A stretch of DNA of 64,000 nucleotides from Limnothrix sp. CACIAM 69d. GTDB taxonomy: Bacteria; Cyanobacteriota; Cyanobacteriia; CACIAM-69d. A program made the position numbers and the translations under genes. The notes under the pieces are model-generated. The model was not told where the DNA came from. It searched no databases and saw only the letters and a program-made list of their open reading frames with translations. Position 1 is the first letter of the stretch. Each line of letters starts with the position of its first letter. This document shows, one piece after another, positions 1 through 11,453 of this stretch. The stretch spans positions 21,614 to 85,613 of the forward strand of contig MKGP02000097.1 in assembly GCA_001913845.2 (NCBI GenBank), in the 5' to 3' direction.

Positions 1-1467
1 TGCCACCATGAAAGGTTCCACGCCCATTTCATCCAAACGGGCGATCGCCCCGGATGCGTCGTTGGTGTGCAGGGTGGTTAACACCAAGTGACCCGTGAGG
101 GCCGCCTCGATCGCCGTTTTTGCCGTTTCCTTGTCCCGCGTCTCACCCACCAGAATCACATCCGGGTCTTGGCGCAGGAATGCCCGCAGGATCCGCGAAA
201 AGTCCAGCCCCTTTTCCCGAATCACCTGCACCTGGGTAATCCCGGGCAAGGCATATTCGATCGGGTCTTCGGCGGTACTGATGTTGATGCCCGGGTCGTT
301 CCGTTCCGCCAAAATGGAGTAGAGCGTGGTGGACTTCCCGGAACCCGTCGGCCCCGTCACCAAAATCAAGCCAAAGGGGCGGCTGGCCATCTCTCGCACC
401 AACTGCAACGATTCCGGCCGGCCAATCAGCTTATCCAGACCCAGTTGTGTTGAGGAGTTATCCAAAATCCGCAACACAATCTTCTCGCCGTAGCGACTGG
501 GTAGCACATTGACCCGAAAGTCCACTTTCCGCCCTTCAAAGACCCGGCGAATCCGCCCATCCTGGGTGTCCCGTCGTTCGGCAATGTCCAGGTTGGAAAT
601 GATTTTGAACCGGGAGGTTACGGCCGGAACCACCTTTTTCGGGAGCCGGAACACCTCTTGCAGCACCCCATCCTTGCGGAACCGAATCCGCATTTCTTCC
701 TCTTGGGGTTCCACATGAATATCCGAAACGCCGTCTTGCAGGGCCTTAATCAAGACCTTGTTCACCAGGTTGACGATCGGCCCCGACTCCGCATCGTTCA
801 TGGAGCTGGCCAGGTCGTCCGTCTCCAATTCGTCGGAAGCCTCTTCCATTTGCATGGCTTCGAGGTTCTGCAAATCCGACTCATCGAAACTGACGGCGGC
901 GGAAGTTTGGCGGGAAGCCTGTTGGGACTTGCGAGCCGCTTCGTCTAGGTATTGGCTAATGATGGCCTGGTAGTCTTCGGGAGCAATCACCCGCCGAATC
1001 AGGGCCAAGTTTTGGGGCCGCAGGATGCGATTCAAATCATCCAGCGCATCTAGGTTATCCGGGTCGGCCATAGCCACCATCATGGCCGGCGAGTCGCCCC
1101 GCTGGGCCCGCCCCAGGGGCAGCAACCGATAGCGACGGCAAACATCCACCGGAATCAGGGTTTCAATGCATTGCTCCACCTGGGCTGCGGACACCTCTTC
1201 AATTTCCGGGTCGATCGCCTCAACCCCGTGGAGAATTTTGAGTTCAAACAGCAGTTGCTTTTTGTACTGGCGCACCAATTCCGGCGGCACTTCTTTGCCG
1301 GCGATCGCTGCCAGCACTTCCATCAGCGGTCGGCCCGACTGGCGGTGTTCAGCCAAAGCGCGGCTCATTTGGTCGGGATCCACATAGCCCGACTGCACAA
1401 GTTTGTTACCGAAGGGCGAAAAATTGCTTTGGACAACCAGGGCGCGCCGGTTTATGGAGTTTGTCAT
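1..1467 (-). CDS. pilB: Type IV pilus assembly ATPase PilB (GspE family), 3' end beyond the window
   Basis: Encodes the cytoplasmic hexameric ATPase that powers pilin polymerisation for twitching motility and DNA uptake. Read leftward from ATG at 1467, 489 codons are visible and the frame is still open at base 1. The N-terminal third is the MshEN-type domain; the ATPase core follows. A Walker A motif (GPTGSGKST) lies at residues 372-380 (bases 328-354), and the Walker B/His-box part (LVGETRDKETA, then LTTLHTNDA) comes after it. The four-cysteine zinc site expected near the C-terminus is outside the window. It is divergent from grpE-dnaK; pilB and grpE are also close neighbours in Synechocystis, from memory. 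GspE-like secretion ATPases are the alternative, but cyanobacterial context favours PilB. Confidence 0.93.
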   Translation of the reverse strand, partial: MTNSINRRALVVQSNFSPFGNKLVQSGYVDPDQMSRALAEHRQSGRPLMEVLAAIAGKEVPPELVRQYKKQLLFELKILHGVEAIDPEIEEVSAAQVEQCIETLIPVDVCRRYRLLPLGRAQRGDSPAMMVAMADPDNLDALDDLNRILRPQNLALIRRVIAPEDYQAIISQYLDEAARKSQQASRQTSAAVSFDESDLQNLEAMQMEEASDELETDDLASSMNDAESGPIVNLVNKVLIKALQDGVSDIHVEPQEEEMRIRFRKDGVLQEVFRLPKKVVPAVTSRFKIISNLDIAERRDTQDGRIRRVFEGRKVDFRVNVLPSRYGEKIVLRILDNSSTQLGLDKLIGRPESLQLVREMASRPFGLILVTGPTGSGKSTTLYSILAERNDPGINISTAEDPIEYALPGITQVQVIREKGLDFSRILRAFLRQDPDVILVGETRDKETAKTAIEAALTGHLVLTTLHTNDASGAIARLDEMGVEPFMVA

Positions 1468-2138
1468 AGCAGGTGACACCTAGCGGGATCGAAGGCGCAT
1501 CGATCGGGCGATCGGGCGCGAGGAGCGAAACGGACGGGCAATCAATTCAGCTACAGGGTCCAACTCAGCTACAGCATGACCAAGGTATACCCCGGTCTAC
1601 CTCCCGAAAACAACAGCCCGCAGCCACGCACCTCCAAGGATCGAAGCTGGATCCTGAAGCTGGATGCCTAGGAATTACAGGCATTGACACTGATTGGTTT
1701 TTGGGCCATGGTTTTGAGTTTTGGGCCATGGTTTCGAGCCTGTTCTTGGGCCGGTTTCAGGGTTGGTTGGCGGGTCATGCAAAGCCAATGGATCAAAACC
1801 AAATCAATCCTAAGCTAAAGGTCTCGGGAAAGCTCGCATCTAGAGCTTGCATCTGAGGGAGGGGCCCGGGCGGGAAATGTTCGATTCGGCCGGGTGGCGT
1901 TCTAACATAGGTTGAGCCTGTGCGGGTCACTGTCCGGGCAGCCCTGCGGGACAGGTGGGTGATGGGCAATCTGCACTTCAGCGAGCACTGGAGTGGTGAG
2001 AGCCACCCACGGGCGATCGCCCCGATTAGGCCAATTTGCACAGGTCAGGAAATTTGACTGTTGTTGGACGGTTGATTGTCAACACTCAACAAGAACTCAA
2101 CAAAAACTCCATTGTGATCACTAGCTAGCGAGGAACCA
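1468..2138. other. Intergenic region between divergent pilB and grpE
   Basis: 671 bases with no convincing gene. It must hold both divergent promoters. It carries an imperfect 20-base direct duplication around 1698-1735 (two copies of TTTTGGGCCATGGTTT) and a doubled TCAGCTACAG near 1545-1575. I looked for the CIRCE heat-shock operator (TTAGCACTC-N9-GAGTGCTAA) upstream of grpE and did not see it. Open frames here have no family resemblance. Confidence 0.5.
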
Positions 2139-2873
2139 ATGACCTACAGCCCTGAAGAGAACCTGACGGAAGACAATGCCTCGGTGAATGACCCGGCCCC
2201 CGAAGCGGCAGTAGAAACCCCGGCCGCCGAAGCGCCGACCCCCGAAGCCGCCACCCCCGAAACCAGCGCCACCGAGGAAGCACCGGCCACCCTGGATGAC
2301 CTGGACTTGTCTGAGTTGGAAGAACCGGCAGCCGAAGGAACCTATGGGCCAAAGGTGGCGGACTTGCTGCGGGAAATTGAGGGCTTGAAGGGGCAACTGG
2401 ACGATCGCACCGGCCAGCACATGCGTTTAACGGCTGACTTTGAGAACTTCCGCCGCCGCACCGCTAAAGAGCGCGAGGAATTGGAGTTGCGGATTCGCTG
2501 CGATACGATCCGCGAGCTGTTGTCCGTTATTGATAACTTTGAGCGGGCCCGATCGTTCATCAAGCCCCAAACCGATGGGGAATTGAATCTGCACAAGAGC
2601 TATCAGGGTATTTATCGCCAGTTGGTGGACAGCCTGAAGCGGTTAGGGGTGGTGAAAATGCGCCCCGAGGGCCAGGAATTTGACCCGAACTTGCATGAGG
2701 CGGTGATGCGGGAGCCGTCCAATGAGCATCCGGAAGGCACGGTGCTGGAGCAGTTGCAGGATGGTTATCTGTTGGGCGATCGGGTGTTGCGCCATGCCAT
2801 GGTGAAAGTTGCCGCTCCCGGTGAGCCTGTGGTAGCGTCTGAGGACAACGACCAGGCCGCTTCTGAGTCCTAA
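2139..2873 (+). CDS. grpE: Nucleotide exchange factor GrpE
   Basis: GrpE releases ADP from DnaK and so resets the Hsp70 cycle. The protein is 244 residues. The first ~75 are an Ala/Pro/Glu-rich acidic tail, longer than in E. coli GrpE (197 residues). A long dimerising helix follows (about 85-150, with RLTADFENFRRRTAKE), then the beta-wing domain ending in the family signature around GYLLGDRVLRHAMVKVA. The ATG at 2139 is preceded by GAGGAA at good spacing. It is the first gene of grpE-dnaK-dnaJ-tusA-rsgA, all on one strand; gaps of 488 and 244 bases before dnaK and dnaJ suggest extra promoters. Confidence 0.97.
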   Translation: MTYSPEENLTEDNASVNDPAPEAAVETPAAEAPTPEAATPETSATEEAPATLDDLDLSELEEPAAEGTYGPKVADLLREIEGLKGQLDDRTGQHMRLTADFENFRRRTAKEREELELRIRCDTIRELLSVIDNFERARSFIKPQTDGELNLHKSYQGIYRQLVDSLKRLGVVKMRPEGQEFDPNLHEAVMREPSNEHPEGTVLEQLQDGYLLGDRVLRHAMVKVAAPGEPVVASEDNDQAASES

Positions 2874-3361
2874 GGGCCGCCGGATGAGCAATGGCGCACC
2901 CGTTGGGCCCGGGGTCAATGATGATTCAGCGATGGCCCTGGGGCAATCGCCTCGGTTATCGATTCGTGATCGGCTAATCGATCGTCCCATCATCGATCGT
3001 CCCAGGCTCTGGCCCAACGGCTCCGGGTATGGTTCCGGGTTTAGTGCTGATGTGGTGGCCTCCTCTTCAGCCCAGTTTCGTCATTGGCTCTACCTGGCAA
3101 TTTGTTCTAGCAGCTTGTTCTAGAAGTTTGGGTTCTGACCGTTGGGGTTCCAAAAAAAATTCGAGTTCCGGCACTCTCAGCTCTCGATCTTAAAGTTTTA
3201 GAAATTGAGCTTGAAACTATTCATCGCCGGGTTGCGGTGTGTTTGTTCCGAAAACCGGTCAATATGAAGGCCAATGGAAACCGCCTGGGTATTGATGAGG
3301 TATCGATCAATCTTGCCGTTATGGGGATGATTGAACCGCTGCTGCCATTGAGTTGAAAACT
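2874..3361. other. grpE-dnaK intergenic region
   Basis: 488 bases with no supported gene. Visible features are a doubled ATCGATCGTCCCA (around 2978-3003) and a doubled TTGTTCTAG (around 3102-3122). A promoter for dnaK is likely here, but I cannot pick out a confident -35/-10 pair and see no CIRCE element. Confidence 0.4.
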
Positions 3362-5563
3362 ATGGGAAAAGTTATCGGGATCGATCTTGGCACGACCAAT
3401 AGCTGCGTCGCCGTTCTGGAAGGCGGCCAAGCGATCGTCATTCCCAACTCGGAGGGGGCCCGCACCACTCCCAGCATTGTCGGGTTTGGCAAGGGGGGCG
3501 AACGGTTGGTGGGGGAGCTGGCCAAACGGCAGGCGGTCACCAACGCCGAAAACACGGTCTTTAGCATCAAGCGTTTTATCGGTCGTCGTTGGAATGAAAC
3601 CGACTCCGAGCGGCGTGTCATGCCCTACACCTGTGTGGCCGGGCGCGATGAGACCGTGGATGTGAAAATTCGCGACCAGTCCTACACGCCCCAGCAGATT
3701 TCTGCCATGGTGCTGAACAAGCTGAAGCAGGACGCGGAGACTTACCTGGGGGAGGCGGTCACCCAAGCGGTGATCACGGTTCCTGCCTATTTCACCGATG
3801 CCCAGCGCCAGGCCACGAAGGATGCGGGCCAGATTGCGGGTCTGGAAGTGCTGCGGATCGTGAATGAACCGACGGCGGCGGCTTTGGCCTACGGTGTTGA
3901 CAAGCAGGATGTCGATCGGGCGGTGCTGGTGTTTGACCTGGGCGGCGGCACGTTTGATGTGTCGGTGTTGCAACTGGGGGATGGGGTTTTTGAAGTGAAG
4001 GCCACGGCCGGGAATAACCACCTGGGGGGCGATGACTTTGATAACTGCATCATTAGCTGGGCGATCGAAGAGTTCAAGGCGATCGAGGGCATTGACCTGC
4101 TCGAAGACAAGATGGCCCTCCAGCGCCTGCGGGAAGCGGCAGAGCGGGCCAAAATTGAACTGTCCGGTTCCCCAACCACCTCCTTGAACCTGCCGTTTAT
4201 CACCGCCGACGAAACGGGGCCCAAGAATTTGGAAATGGAGCTGACCCGCACCAAGTTTGAAGAACTGGTGGCACACTTGGTGCAGGCCACGCTCGACCCG
4301 GTGGATCAAGCCATTCGGGATTCGGGCCTTTCGCCCGATCAGATTGATCGCATCATTTTGGTGGGGGGTTCCACTCGCATTCCCGCCGTCCAACAGGCCG
4401 TCAGCGCTCGGTTTGCGGGTCGTCAGCCCGATCGCTCCGTGAATCCCGATGAGGCCGTGGCCCTGGGGGCCGCCATCCAAGCAGGGGTCTTGGGCGGCGA
4501 AGTGCAAAACCTGCTGTTGCTGGACGTGACTCCCCTGTCCTTGGGGTTGGAAACGCTGGGGGGCATGTTTACGCGGATTGTCGATCGCAACACCCCGATT
4601 CCCACCTGCCGATCGCAAGTCTTTTCCACCGCGATCGATGGTCAAACCTCCGTGGAAATCCATGTGGCCCAAGGGGAGCGGGCCATGGTTGCCGACAACA
4701 AGAGCCTTGGCCGATTCCTGCTAACCGGCATTCCCCCCGCTCCCCGCGGCCTGCCACAGATTGAAGTCTCCTTTGAAATCGACGCTGACGGAATCCTCAA
4801 GGTCTCCGCCGTGGACAAAGGCACGGGCCAAAAACAAAGTATCCGGATCACCAATACCGGTGGTCTGTCCACGGAAGAAGTGGAGCGGATGCGGCAGGAT
4901 GCGGAAAAATTTGCAGATCTCGATCGCAACCGACGGCAGCGCGTGGATCTGAAAAACCAGATCGATAGCCTGATGTATAGCTATGAATCGGCACTCCAAA
5001 GCAATGCCGATTTGATCGATGATTCGTTGCGCCAAGTGCTGAAAACCCAGGCTGACACCCTTGGGCGATTGGATAGCGACCCAGAAGCACGCTTTGAGGA
5101 TTTACAATCGGCGTTCAATGCACTTCAGGAATCCCTGCTCTCGGTGGGTAAACGGGCTTATCAGAATTCGGACGCTGCCAACAAGCCCCCATCTTCCCCG
5201 CAATTCCCATCCCCCGCTCCCGCTCCTTCCGTGACGGGGCCAACCAGTTCAGCATTCAGTTCCCCCCCGATCGCCTCCACCCCGGTCACAGCGCCGCCCG
5301 GGACTCCCGTGGCCACCAGTCCCGCGCCTGTCAGCGTCCCCAGCCCCAGCCCGGTTCCGGCGGTCACCCCTGCTGCGCCTGCGGTGAACCTGTTGGCCAA
5401 TGGGGATGGGAATAGCCTTTCGATGCCGGAATTGAGTGTGGATCCGCCGTCCCCGATCGCCTCGATCGCCCTCACGGATTTGGGCATTGAGTTACCGGAC
5501 GATGACGATTCGGAATACGATGACTCCACGATCGCGGCCGACTACGAGGCGATCGAGGACTAA
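3362..5563 (+). CDS. dnaK: Molecular chaperone DnaK (Hsp70) with extended C-terminal tail
   Basis: ATP-dependent Hsp70 that binds exposed hydrophobic segments together with DnaJ and GrpE. I take ATG at 3362 ([15 protein letters not shown]); a TTG nine bases upstream is also in frame. The nucleotide-binding domain covers roughly residues 1-370, with the phosphate-1 loop IDLGTTNS, the phosphate-2 loop [14 protein letters not shown] and [12 protein letters not shown]. The linker [12 protein letters not shown] is represented by [12 protein letters not shown], and the substrate-binding domain follows. The last ~130 residues (about 600 onward) are a Pro/Ser/Ala/Thr-rich, apparently disordered segment ending in an acidic patch, giving 733 residues against 638 in E. 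coli. The grpE linkage resembles Synechocystis dnaK1. The usual EEVD-like bacterial tail is not obvious. Confidence 0.97.
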   Translation: MGKVIGIDLGTTNSCVAVLEGGQAIVIPNSEGARTTPSIVGFGKGGERLVGELAKRQAVTNAENTVFSIKRFIGRRWNETDSERRVMPYTCVAGRDETVDVKIRDQSYTPQQISAMVLNKLKQDAETYLGEAVTQAVITVPAYFTDAQRQATKDAGQIAGLEVLRIVNEPTAAALAYGVDKQDVDRAVLVFDLGGGTFDVSVLQLGDGVFEVKATAGNNHLGGDDFDNCIISWAIEEFKAIEGIDLLEDKMALQRLREAAERAKIELSGSPTTSLNLPFITADETGPKNLEMELTRTKFEELVAHLVQATLDPVDQAIRDSGLSPDQIDRIILVGGSTRIPAVQQAVSARFAGRQPDRSVNPDEAVALGAAIQAGVLGGEVQNLLLLDVTPLSLGLETLGGMFTRIVDRNTPIPTCRSQVFSTAIDGQTSVEIHVAQGERAMVADNKSLGRFLLTGIPPAPRGLPQIEVSFEIDADGILKVSAVDKGTGQKQSIRITNTGGLSTEEVERMRQDAEKFADLDRNRRQRVDLKNQIDSLMYSYESALQSNADLIDDSLRQVLKTQADTLGRLDSDPEARFEDLQSAFNALQESLLSVGKRAYQNSDAANKPPSSPQFPSPAPAPSVTGPTSSAFSSPPIASTPVTAPPGTPVATSPAPVSVPSPSPVPAVTPAAPAVNLLANGDGNSLSMPELSVDPPSPIASIALTDLGIELPDDDDSEYDDSTIAADYEAIED

Positions 5564-5588
5564 GCGCCCGATCGATCCAGTTCCGAGC

Positions 5589-5632
5589 AATTTCCAATCC
5601 AATTCCCAATCCAATTTCCAATCCAATTCCGA
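5589..5632. repeat. Short tandem repeat in the dnaK-dnaJ spacer
   Basis: Two exact copies of a 16-base string (TTTCCAATCCAATTCC) at 5591-5606 and 5615-5630, with a partial copy between them. It lies just after the dnaK stop in an otherwise gene-free 244-base spacer. It looks like slippage-generated repeat DNA; no function can be assigned. Confidence 0.6.
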
Positions 5633-5807
5633 CCCATTCCAACAGTCGCCAGCCAAGGTCAGCTCTCCAAAGATTGGCCTTGGTAACCCCCCTGATCCAT
5701 AGACGGCAATTACGCCCCCTCGCCAGTTGCAGCGTCACACCCCCTTTTGTTAAGTTTCGTCTGTTGGAGTTGCCCCTAACCACCCACACACCGATTGAAA
5801 TCGCGCT

Positions 5808-6947
5808 ATGGCTGATTACTACGAGACTCTCGGCGTATCTCGCGACGCAGATAAGGACGAAATTAAGCGAGCCTACCGTCGGTTAGCTCGGAAGTATCAC
5901 CCCGACGTGAACAAAGAGGCGGGGGCAGAAGAGCGGTTTAAGGAAATTAACCGAGCCTACGAAGTGCTCTCGGAGCCAGAAATGCGGGCCCGGTACGATC
6001 GCTTCGGTGAAGCCGGTGTGTCGGGAGCCGCCGGGGGGCCAGGCTTCAGCGATTTTGGTGTGGGCGACATGGGGGGCTTCGCCGACATTTTTGAAACCTT
6101 CTTTGGCGGGTTTGCCGGAGCTGGCGGGGTTGGGGGGCCCGGTGGTGGCCGACGACGCAGCGGGCCGGTGCGTGGGGATGATCTCCGCCTCGATTTGCGT
6201 TTGGATTTCAAGGAAGCCATTTTCGGTGGGGAAAAGGAAATCCGGATTAGCCATCTGGAAACCTGCAACACCTGCAACGGTTCCGGAGCCAAGCCGGGAA
6301 CCAGCCCCAAAACCTGTGGCACCTGTGGCGGCTCGGGCCAGGTGCGCCGAGCCACCCGCACGCCCTTCGGCAGTTTTGCGCAAGTATCCGTTTGCCCGAC
6401 CTGTAACGGTACGGGTCAGGTGATTGAGGACAAATGCACCGACTGCGGCGGCCGCGGCACGAAACAGGTCACCAAAAAGCTCAAGATCTCCATCCCAGCC
6501 GGGGTAGACAACGGCACGCGACTGCGGGTTTCCAACGAAGGCGACGCGGGCAAGGCCGGCGGCCCGCCTGGGGATCTTTACGTTTACCTGTTTGTGAATG
6601 AGGAGGAGCAGTTCCAGCGGGATGGCATCAATATTCTGTCGGAACTGTCCGTGAGCTATTTGCAGGCTATTTTGGGGGCCACGATCGAGGTGGAAACGAT
6701 CGATGGCACGGAAGCGCTGGAAATTCCGGCCGGAACCCAACCCAGCACGGTGTTAACCCTGGAAGGCAAGGGCGTGCCTCGCCTGGGGAACCCCAGCCAG
6801 CGCGGCGATCACCTGATTACGGTGCAGATTGAGATTCCCGCGCGGATCAGCAATGAGGAGCGGGAAATTCTTGAGAAATTAGCGGCCCTGCGTGGCGACT
6901 CAACCCACAAGGGGGGACGCGGTTTTTTAGGTAATTTGTTTCACTAG
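5808..6947 (+). CDS. dnaJ: Co-chaperone DnaJ (type I Hsp40)
   Basis: Stimulates DnaK ATPase and delivers unfolded clients. All type I parts are present in 379 residues: a J domain at 1-70 with the HPD tripeptide (KYHPDVN), a Gly/Phe-rich linker at about 75-125, a zinc-finger region with four CxxCxGxG repeats ([32 protein letters not shown]), and two C-terminal beta-sandwich domains. Start ATG at 5808. It is followed 24 bases later by the TusA-like gene, so these are probably co-transcribed. Confidence 0.97.
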   Translation: MADYYETLGVSRDADKDEIKRAYRRLARKYHPDVNKEAGAEERFKEINRAYEVLSEPEMRARYDRFGEAGVSGAAGGPGFSDFGVGDMGGFADIFETFFGGFAGAGGVGGPGGGRRRSGPVRGDDLRLDLRLDFKEAIFGGEKEIRISHLETCNTCNGSGAKPGTSPKTCGTCGGSGQVRRATRTPFGSFAQVSVCPTCNGTGQVIEDKCTDCGGRGTKQVTKKLKISIPAGVDNGTRLRVSNEGDAGKAGGPPGDLYVYLFVNEEEQFQRDGINILSELSVSYLQAILGATIEVETIDGTEALEIPAGTQPSTVLTLEGKGVPRLGNPSQRGDHLITVQIEIPARISNEEREILEKLAALRGDSTHKGGRGFLGNLFH

Positions 6948-6971
6948 AGGACTGGAAAGGGAGTTGATAGG

Positions 6972-7247
6972 ATGGCGGCGATCGCCCTGGAACCGGATGA
7001 ACAGCTTGATCTGCGGGGAACGCCCTGCCCCATCAACTTTGTGCGCACCAAGTTGAAACTGCAACAGATGGCAGCCGGGGCGTTGCTGGAAGTGTGGCTG
7101 GATGCGGGGGAGCCGATCGAGCAAGTGCCCGATAGCTTAACCATGGCGGGCTATGCGATCGAGTTTTTGGGGCCCCAACCCGAGGCGACAGATGGTCACT
7201 TTGTGCTGCAAGTGCGCAAGCCGGCCGCTGCTGCTGCGGAGTCATGA
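6972..7247 (+). CDS. TusA-family sulfurtransferase-like protein
   Basis: A 91-residue protein of the TusA/SirA/YedF fold. It carries the signature Cys-Pro box in LRGTPCPINFVRTKL (Cys about residue 20), where the cysteine would carry persulfide sulfur in tRNA thiolation or cofactor pathways. Its position between dnaJ and rsgA is a conserved cyanobacterial arrangement (known from Anabaena, from memory). The stop overlaps the rsgA start by four bases (ATGA), implying translational coupling. The actual sulfur acceptor is unknown, so I give no symbol. Confidence 0.85.
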   Translation: MAAIALEPDEQLDLRGTPCPINFVRTKLKLQQMAAGALLEVWLDAGEPIEQVPDSLTMAGYAIEFLGPQPEATDGHFVLQVRKPAAAAAES

Positions 7248-8329
7248 CTGGGCAAGCGACAACTCCCCCCTCTGAACCGACCGCGATCGAGCGGTTAACG
7301 GGCACGGTGTTGGCCGTGCAAGCCAACTATTACTGGGTGCAGCTTGACCCTGGTTCTCCCATTCCCGACACCTGCGCCACTCAACGGTTGCTGTGTTTGC
7401 GGCGGGCCCGCCTGAAAAAGGTGGGTCAGCAAGTGGCCGTGGGCGATCGGGTGGTGGTGGTGGAACCGGACTGGCAAGGCCAACGGGGAGCGATCGAAGA
7501 AGTCTTACCCCGCCGCAGTTGGCTCGATCGACCGCCCGTGGCCAATGTGGATCGGGTGTTGTTGGTGTTTGCCCTGGCGGAACCCACCTTGGATCCCCAT
7601 CAACTGAGTCGATTCTTGGTGAAAGCGGAGTCTACGGGGCTGGCGGTCACCCTTTGTTTGAACAAACAGGATTTGCTGTCGGCGGCGGACTGCCAACAAT
7701 GGCGCGATCGGCTGCGAAATTGGGGCTATGACCCATTATTGATTAGTGTTTATCAACAACAGGGACTCCAAACTCTGCATGGGGCCCTTTCGGGGCAAAC
7801 AACCGTTGTGGCGGGCCCGTCCGGCGTTGGCAAATCCAGCACGATCGGGGCCTTAATTGGCACAGATCTGCGAACGGCGGCCGTTTCTGGCAAATTAGCC
7901 CGCGGCCGCCACACCACCCGCCACGTGGAGCTATTTGAGCTGCCGGGTGGTGGTCTGCTGGCGGATACGCCAGGATTCAACCAGCCTCAACTGACCTGTG
8001 GCCCCGCCGCCATTCCGGCCCTATTTCCCGAAATTCAGCAACGGTTGGCGATCGCCCCCTGTCGCTATGGGGATTGTCGCCACCGCAATGAGCCAGATTG
8101 CGCCGTGCGTGGCGACTGGGAACGATATCCTTTCTACTTGGAGTTGCTTGAGGAGGCGATCGACTACGAAGCCGCCCAAGAGCGCCAACGCCAAGCCGAA
8201 AGCTCCTTCAAGCGCAAAATCCAACGAGACGGGCGCGAAGTCCTGGAACCCCGGTTGAATAGCAAACGATTTCGCCGCACCTCCCGCCGATTGCAGCACC
8301 AGGCGATCGAGGAAACGGATGATCTCTAA
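7244..8329 (+). CDS. rsgA: Small ribosomal subunit biogenesis GTPase RsgA
   Basis: Circularly permuted GTPase that acts in late 30S subunit maturation. Order of parts: N-terminal OB fold (about 20-85), then the permuted GTPase with G4 (NKQD, ~144-147) before G1 (GPSGVGKSS, ~190) and G3 (DTPGF, ~239), then a zinc-binding segment with the Cys-His cluster CRYGDCRHRNEPDC (~275-288). Length is 361 residues, normal for the family. The start codon overlaps the stop of the TusA-like gene. It is the last gene of the grpE cluster. Confidence 0.97.
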   Translation: MTGQATTPPSEPTAIERLTGTVLAVQANYYWVQLDPGSPIPDTCATQRLLCLRRARLKKVGQQVAVGDRVVVVEPDWQGQRGAIEEVLPRRSWLDRPPVANVDRVLLVFALAEPTLDPHQLSRFLVKAESTGLAVTLCLNKQDLLSAADCQQWRDRLRNWGYDPLLISVYQQQGLQTLHGALSGQTTVVAGPSGVGKSSTIGALIGTDLRTAAVSGKLARGRHTTRHVELFELPGGGLLADTPGFNQPQLTCGPAAIPALFPEIQQRLAIAPCRYGDCRHRNEPDCAVRGDWERYPFYLELLEEAIDYEAAQERQRQAESSFKRKIQRDGREVLEPRLNSKRFRRTSRRLQHQAIEETDDL

Positions 8330-8459
8330 TTTGCCCGAAGCAATAGCTGAAAGATGAGCGCTGGCAGCGGGTGGCAATCTTGAGCAGCTTCAACAGCCTG
8401 AGTGATCGCCAGAACGATATGGAGCTGATCGAGCCATCGACCCGATCGGGCGATCGCCC

Positions 8460-9179
8460 CTAGGACACCGGCAACGCAAATCCATCTGGCAGGGCTGCTC
8501 CCTGCAAATCCGCTTGCCCCAGCAGGGTTCCGGTCAGATCCGCCCCGCGCAAATCCGCATCCCGTAAAATCGCCCCCGTCAGATCCGCATAGCTGAGGTC
8601 AGCACGCTTCAGATTGGCCCCCGTGAGATCCGTAATCAGAGGCGTTGCGCCGGAAATACGGCGTAAATTGGCGCGGCAGAGCTTGGCCCCCTCCAAAGAT
8701 GCATGGCGCAAAATTGCCCCATTCAGTTGGCCATAGCTCAAATCTGCCTCTGCAAAGTGGGCGTGCTGCAAATTCGTGTGGTGATTGGGGGTCGATCGAA
8801 AATCCACCTCATACAAAACAGCCCCTTGCAAATCTGCCCGCGCCAAATCCGCGCCGCTTAAAATTGCCTTGCAAAAGTTGGCGAACTTCAAGCAAGTTTG
8901 CGTCAAAATTGCCCCCGTTAAGTCTGCCTCTCGCAGCGTTGCCTCGCTCAAATTTGCTCCATGTAAATTCGTTCCCCAAAGCAAGGATTCACTGAGATCC
9001 GCCTGTTGCAGATTGCAATGGCTCAGATTGCTTTTGCCTAATCTTGCTTGCCGAAAATCCGCTTGCTTAAAATCAAACCCCTGAAAATTCATGGCGGTTA
9101 ATTCCACATCCCGCATTTGGATGAGATGGAATTTTTGTTCACCCGCTGCACCGCGCTGAATCAGTTCTTGCACGTCCAT
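8460..9179 (-). CDS. Pentapeptide-repeat protein
   Basis: 239 residues; from about residue 30 to the end the chain is made of A(D/N)LXX-type pentapeptides such as ADLSE, ANLSE, ADLTG and ANFCK, forming a right-handed quadrilateral beta-helix of roughly 40 repeats. The N-terminus (MDVQELIQRGAAGEQKF) matches the short helical cap common in cyanobacterial members. No signal peptide, so it is probably cytoplasmic. Partner and function are unknown. The ArsR-type gene lies 95 bases upstream on the same strand and could be co-transcribed. Confidence 0.93.
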   Translation of the reverse strand: MDVQELIQRGAAGEQKFHLIQMRDVELTAMNFQGFDFKQADFRQARLGKSNLSHCNLQQADLSESLLWGTNLHGANLSEATLREADLTGAILTQTCLKFANFCKAILSGADLARADLQGAVLYEVDFRSTPNHHTNLQHAHFAEADLSYGQLNGAILRHASLEGAKLCRANLRRISGATPLITDLTGANLKRADLSYADLTGAILRDADLRGADLTGTLLGQADLQGAALPDGFALPVS

Positions 9180-9274
9180 AAAGTCCGTGATTTCCTATCG
9201 ATGAATTCGGTTAACAGCCTGTTTAATCGCTAATCATGGCCGCTTGAATGGTTGCTCTGGCGCAATTGCCGCGA

Positions 9275-9670
9275 TCATCCGGGGTGGCTTTGGGCGGCCG
9301 ATCGCCCTGCTCGATCGCCGATTCCCGTCGGGCCCAATTGGAACTGTTGAGCCTGTTGTCGTAGTCGATCGCCAATGCCATCGCAAACACTCTGACAAAG
9401 CACAAACACTTTGGGATCCGCCACTTCGTAATAGGCGCTAACGCCCTTGGGCTGCCGGGACAAGATGCCCGCCTGGGTCATAATCTTTAGGTGTTTGGAC
9501 AAGTTGGCTTGACTGAAACCCGTCGCTTCCGTCAGTTCCATCACGTTCATGGGCCCCGATCGCAAACAACACAAAATTTGCAAGCGGCTCACTTCCGAAA
9601 GCACCTTGAAATAGTCGGCGATCGAGGTCAAAACTTCAGGGGTCAGCGGGTTGCAATCTTGATCAGTCAT
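9275..9670 (-). CDS. ArsR/SmtB-family winged-helix regulator, possible thiol sensor
   Basis: 131 residues from ATG at 9670 (MTDQDCNPLTPEVL); an in-frame ATG 33 codons further up gives an unlikely extension. The helix-turn-helix is around residues 41-65 (VMELTEATGFSQANLSKHL) followed by the beta-wing (RQPKGVSAYYEV). The classical alpha3 metal box ELCVCD is absent. Instead Cys34/Cys35 lie in helix alpha2 (RLQILCCLRSG) and Cys92/Cys96 in alpha5 (VLCQSVC), roughly the positions of the dithiol pair in persulfide-sensing SqrR/BigR proteins. Target genes are not evident; the C-terminal ~18 residues are low-complexity. Confidence 0.88.
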   Translation of the reverse strand: MTDQDCNPLTPEVLTSIADYFKVLSEVSRLQILCCLRSGPMNVMELTEATGFSQANLSKHLKIMTQAGILSRQPKGVSAYYEVADPKVFVLCQSVCDGIGDRLRQQAQQFQLGPTGIGDRAGRSAAQSHPG

Positions 9671-11262
<1,592 letters not shown>

Positions 11263-11283
11263 AGGTTGGATGAACGAATTGGC

Positions 11284-11357
11284 AACCCGATCTCGTTCAG
11301 GTGCTGCCCTGCTGTGGGATTGGCCTGACTCGATCGGGTTTTGCTGTTTTTCGATGG
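11284..11357 (+). terminator. Putative terminator after pyrH-frr
   Basis: A nine-base arm AACCCGATC (11284-11292) pairs perfectly with GATCGGGTT (11332-11340), and an inner arm TCAGG (11297-11301) pairs with CCTGA (11324-11328). The structure is followed by TTGCTGTTTTT. It begins 22 bases after the frr stop. The loop is large, so it is less canonical than a short hairpin. Confidence 0.55.
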
Positions 11358-11453
11358 AGTTGGCTATTTGAATTTCGGTTGAGTTCAGGTTGAATTCAGG
11401 TTGAGTTCAGCTCCGTTGCTTCCAGATCCATCTTGCAGTGAGTTTTTTGGCCT

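Noticed and set aside
1473..1856. Plus-strand 127-codon frame upstream of pilB
   Set aside because: It runs through direct repeats and has no family resemblance or convincing ribosome binding site; it lies over the presumed divergent promoters.
2041..2138. CIRCE/HrcA operator upstream of grpE
   Set aside because: No TTAGCACTC/GAGTGCTAA pair with nine-base spacing is present; only a loose CAACACTCAACAAG similarity.
3221..4672. A 483-codon open frame on the minus strand inside dnaK
   Set aside because: It is exactly antisense to the strongly conserved DnaK ATPase domain; composition is Gly/His/Arg-rich and has no domain. It reflects codon bias of the real gene.
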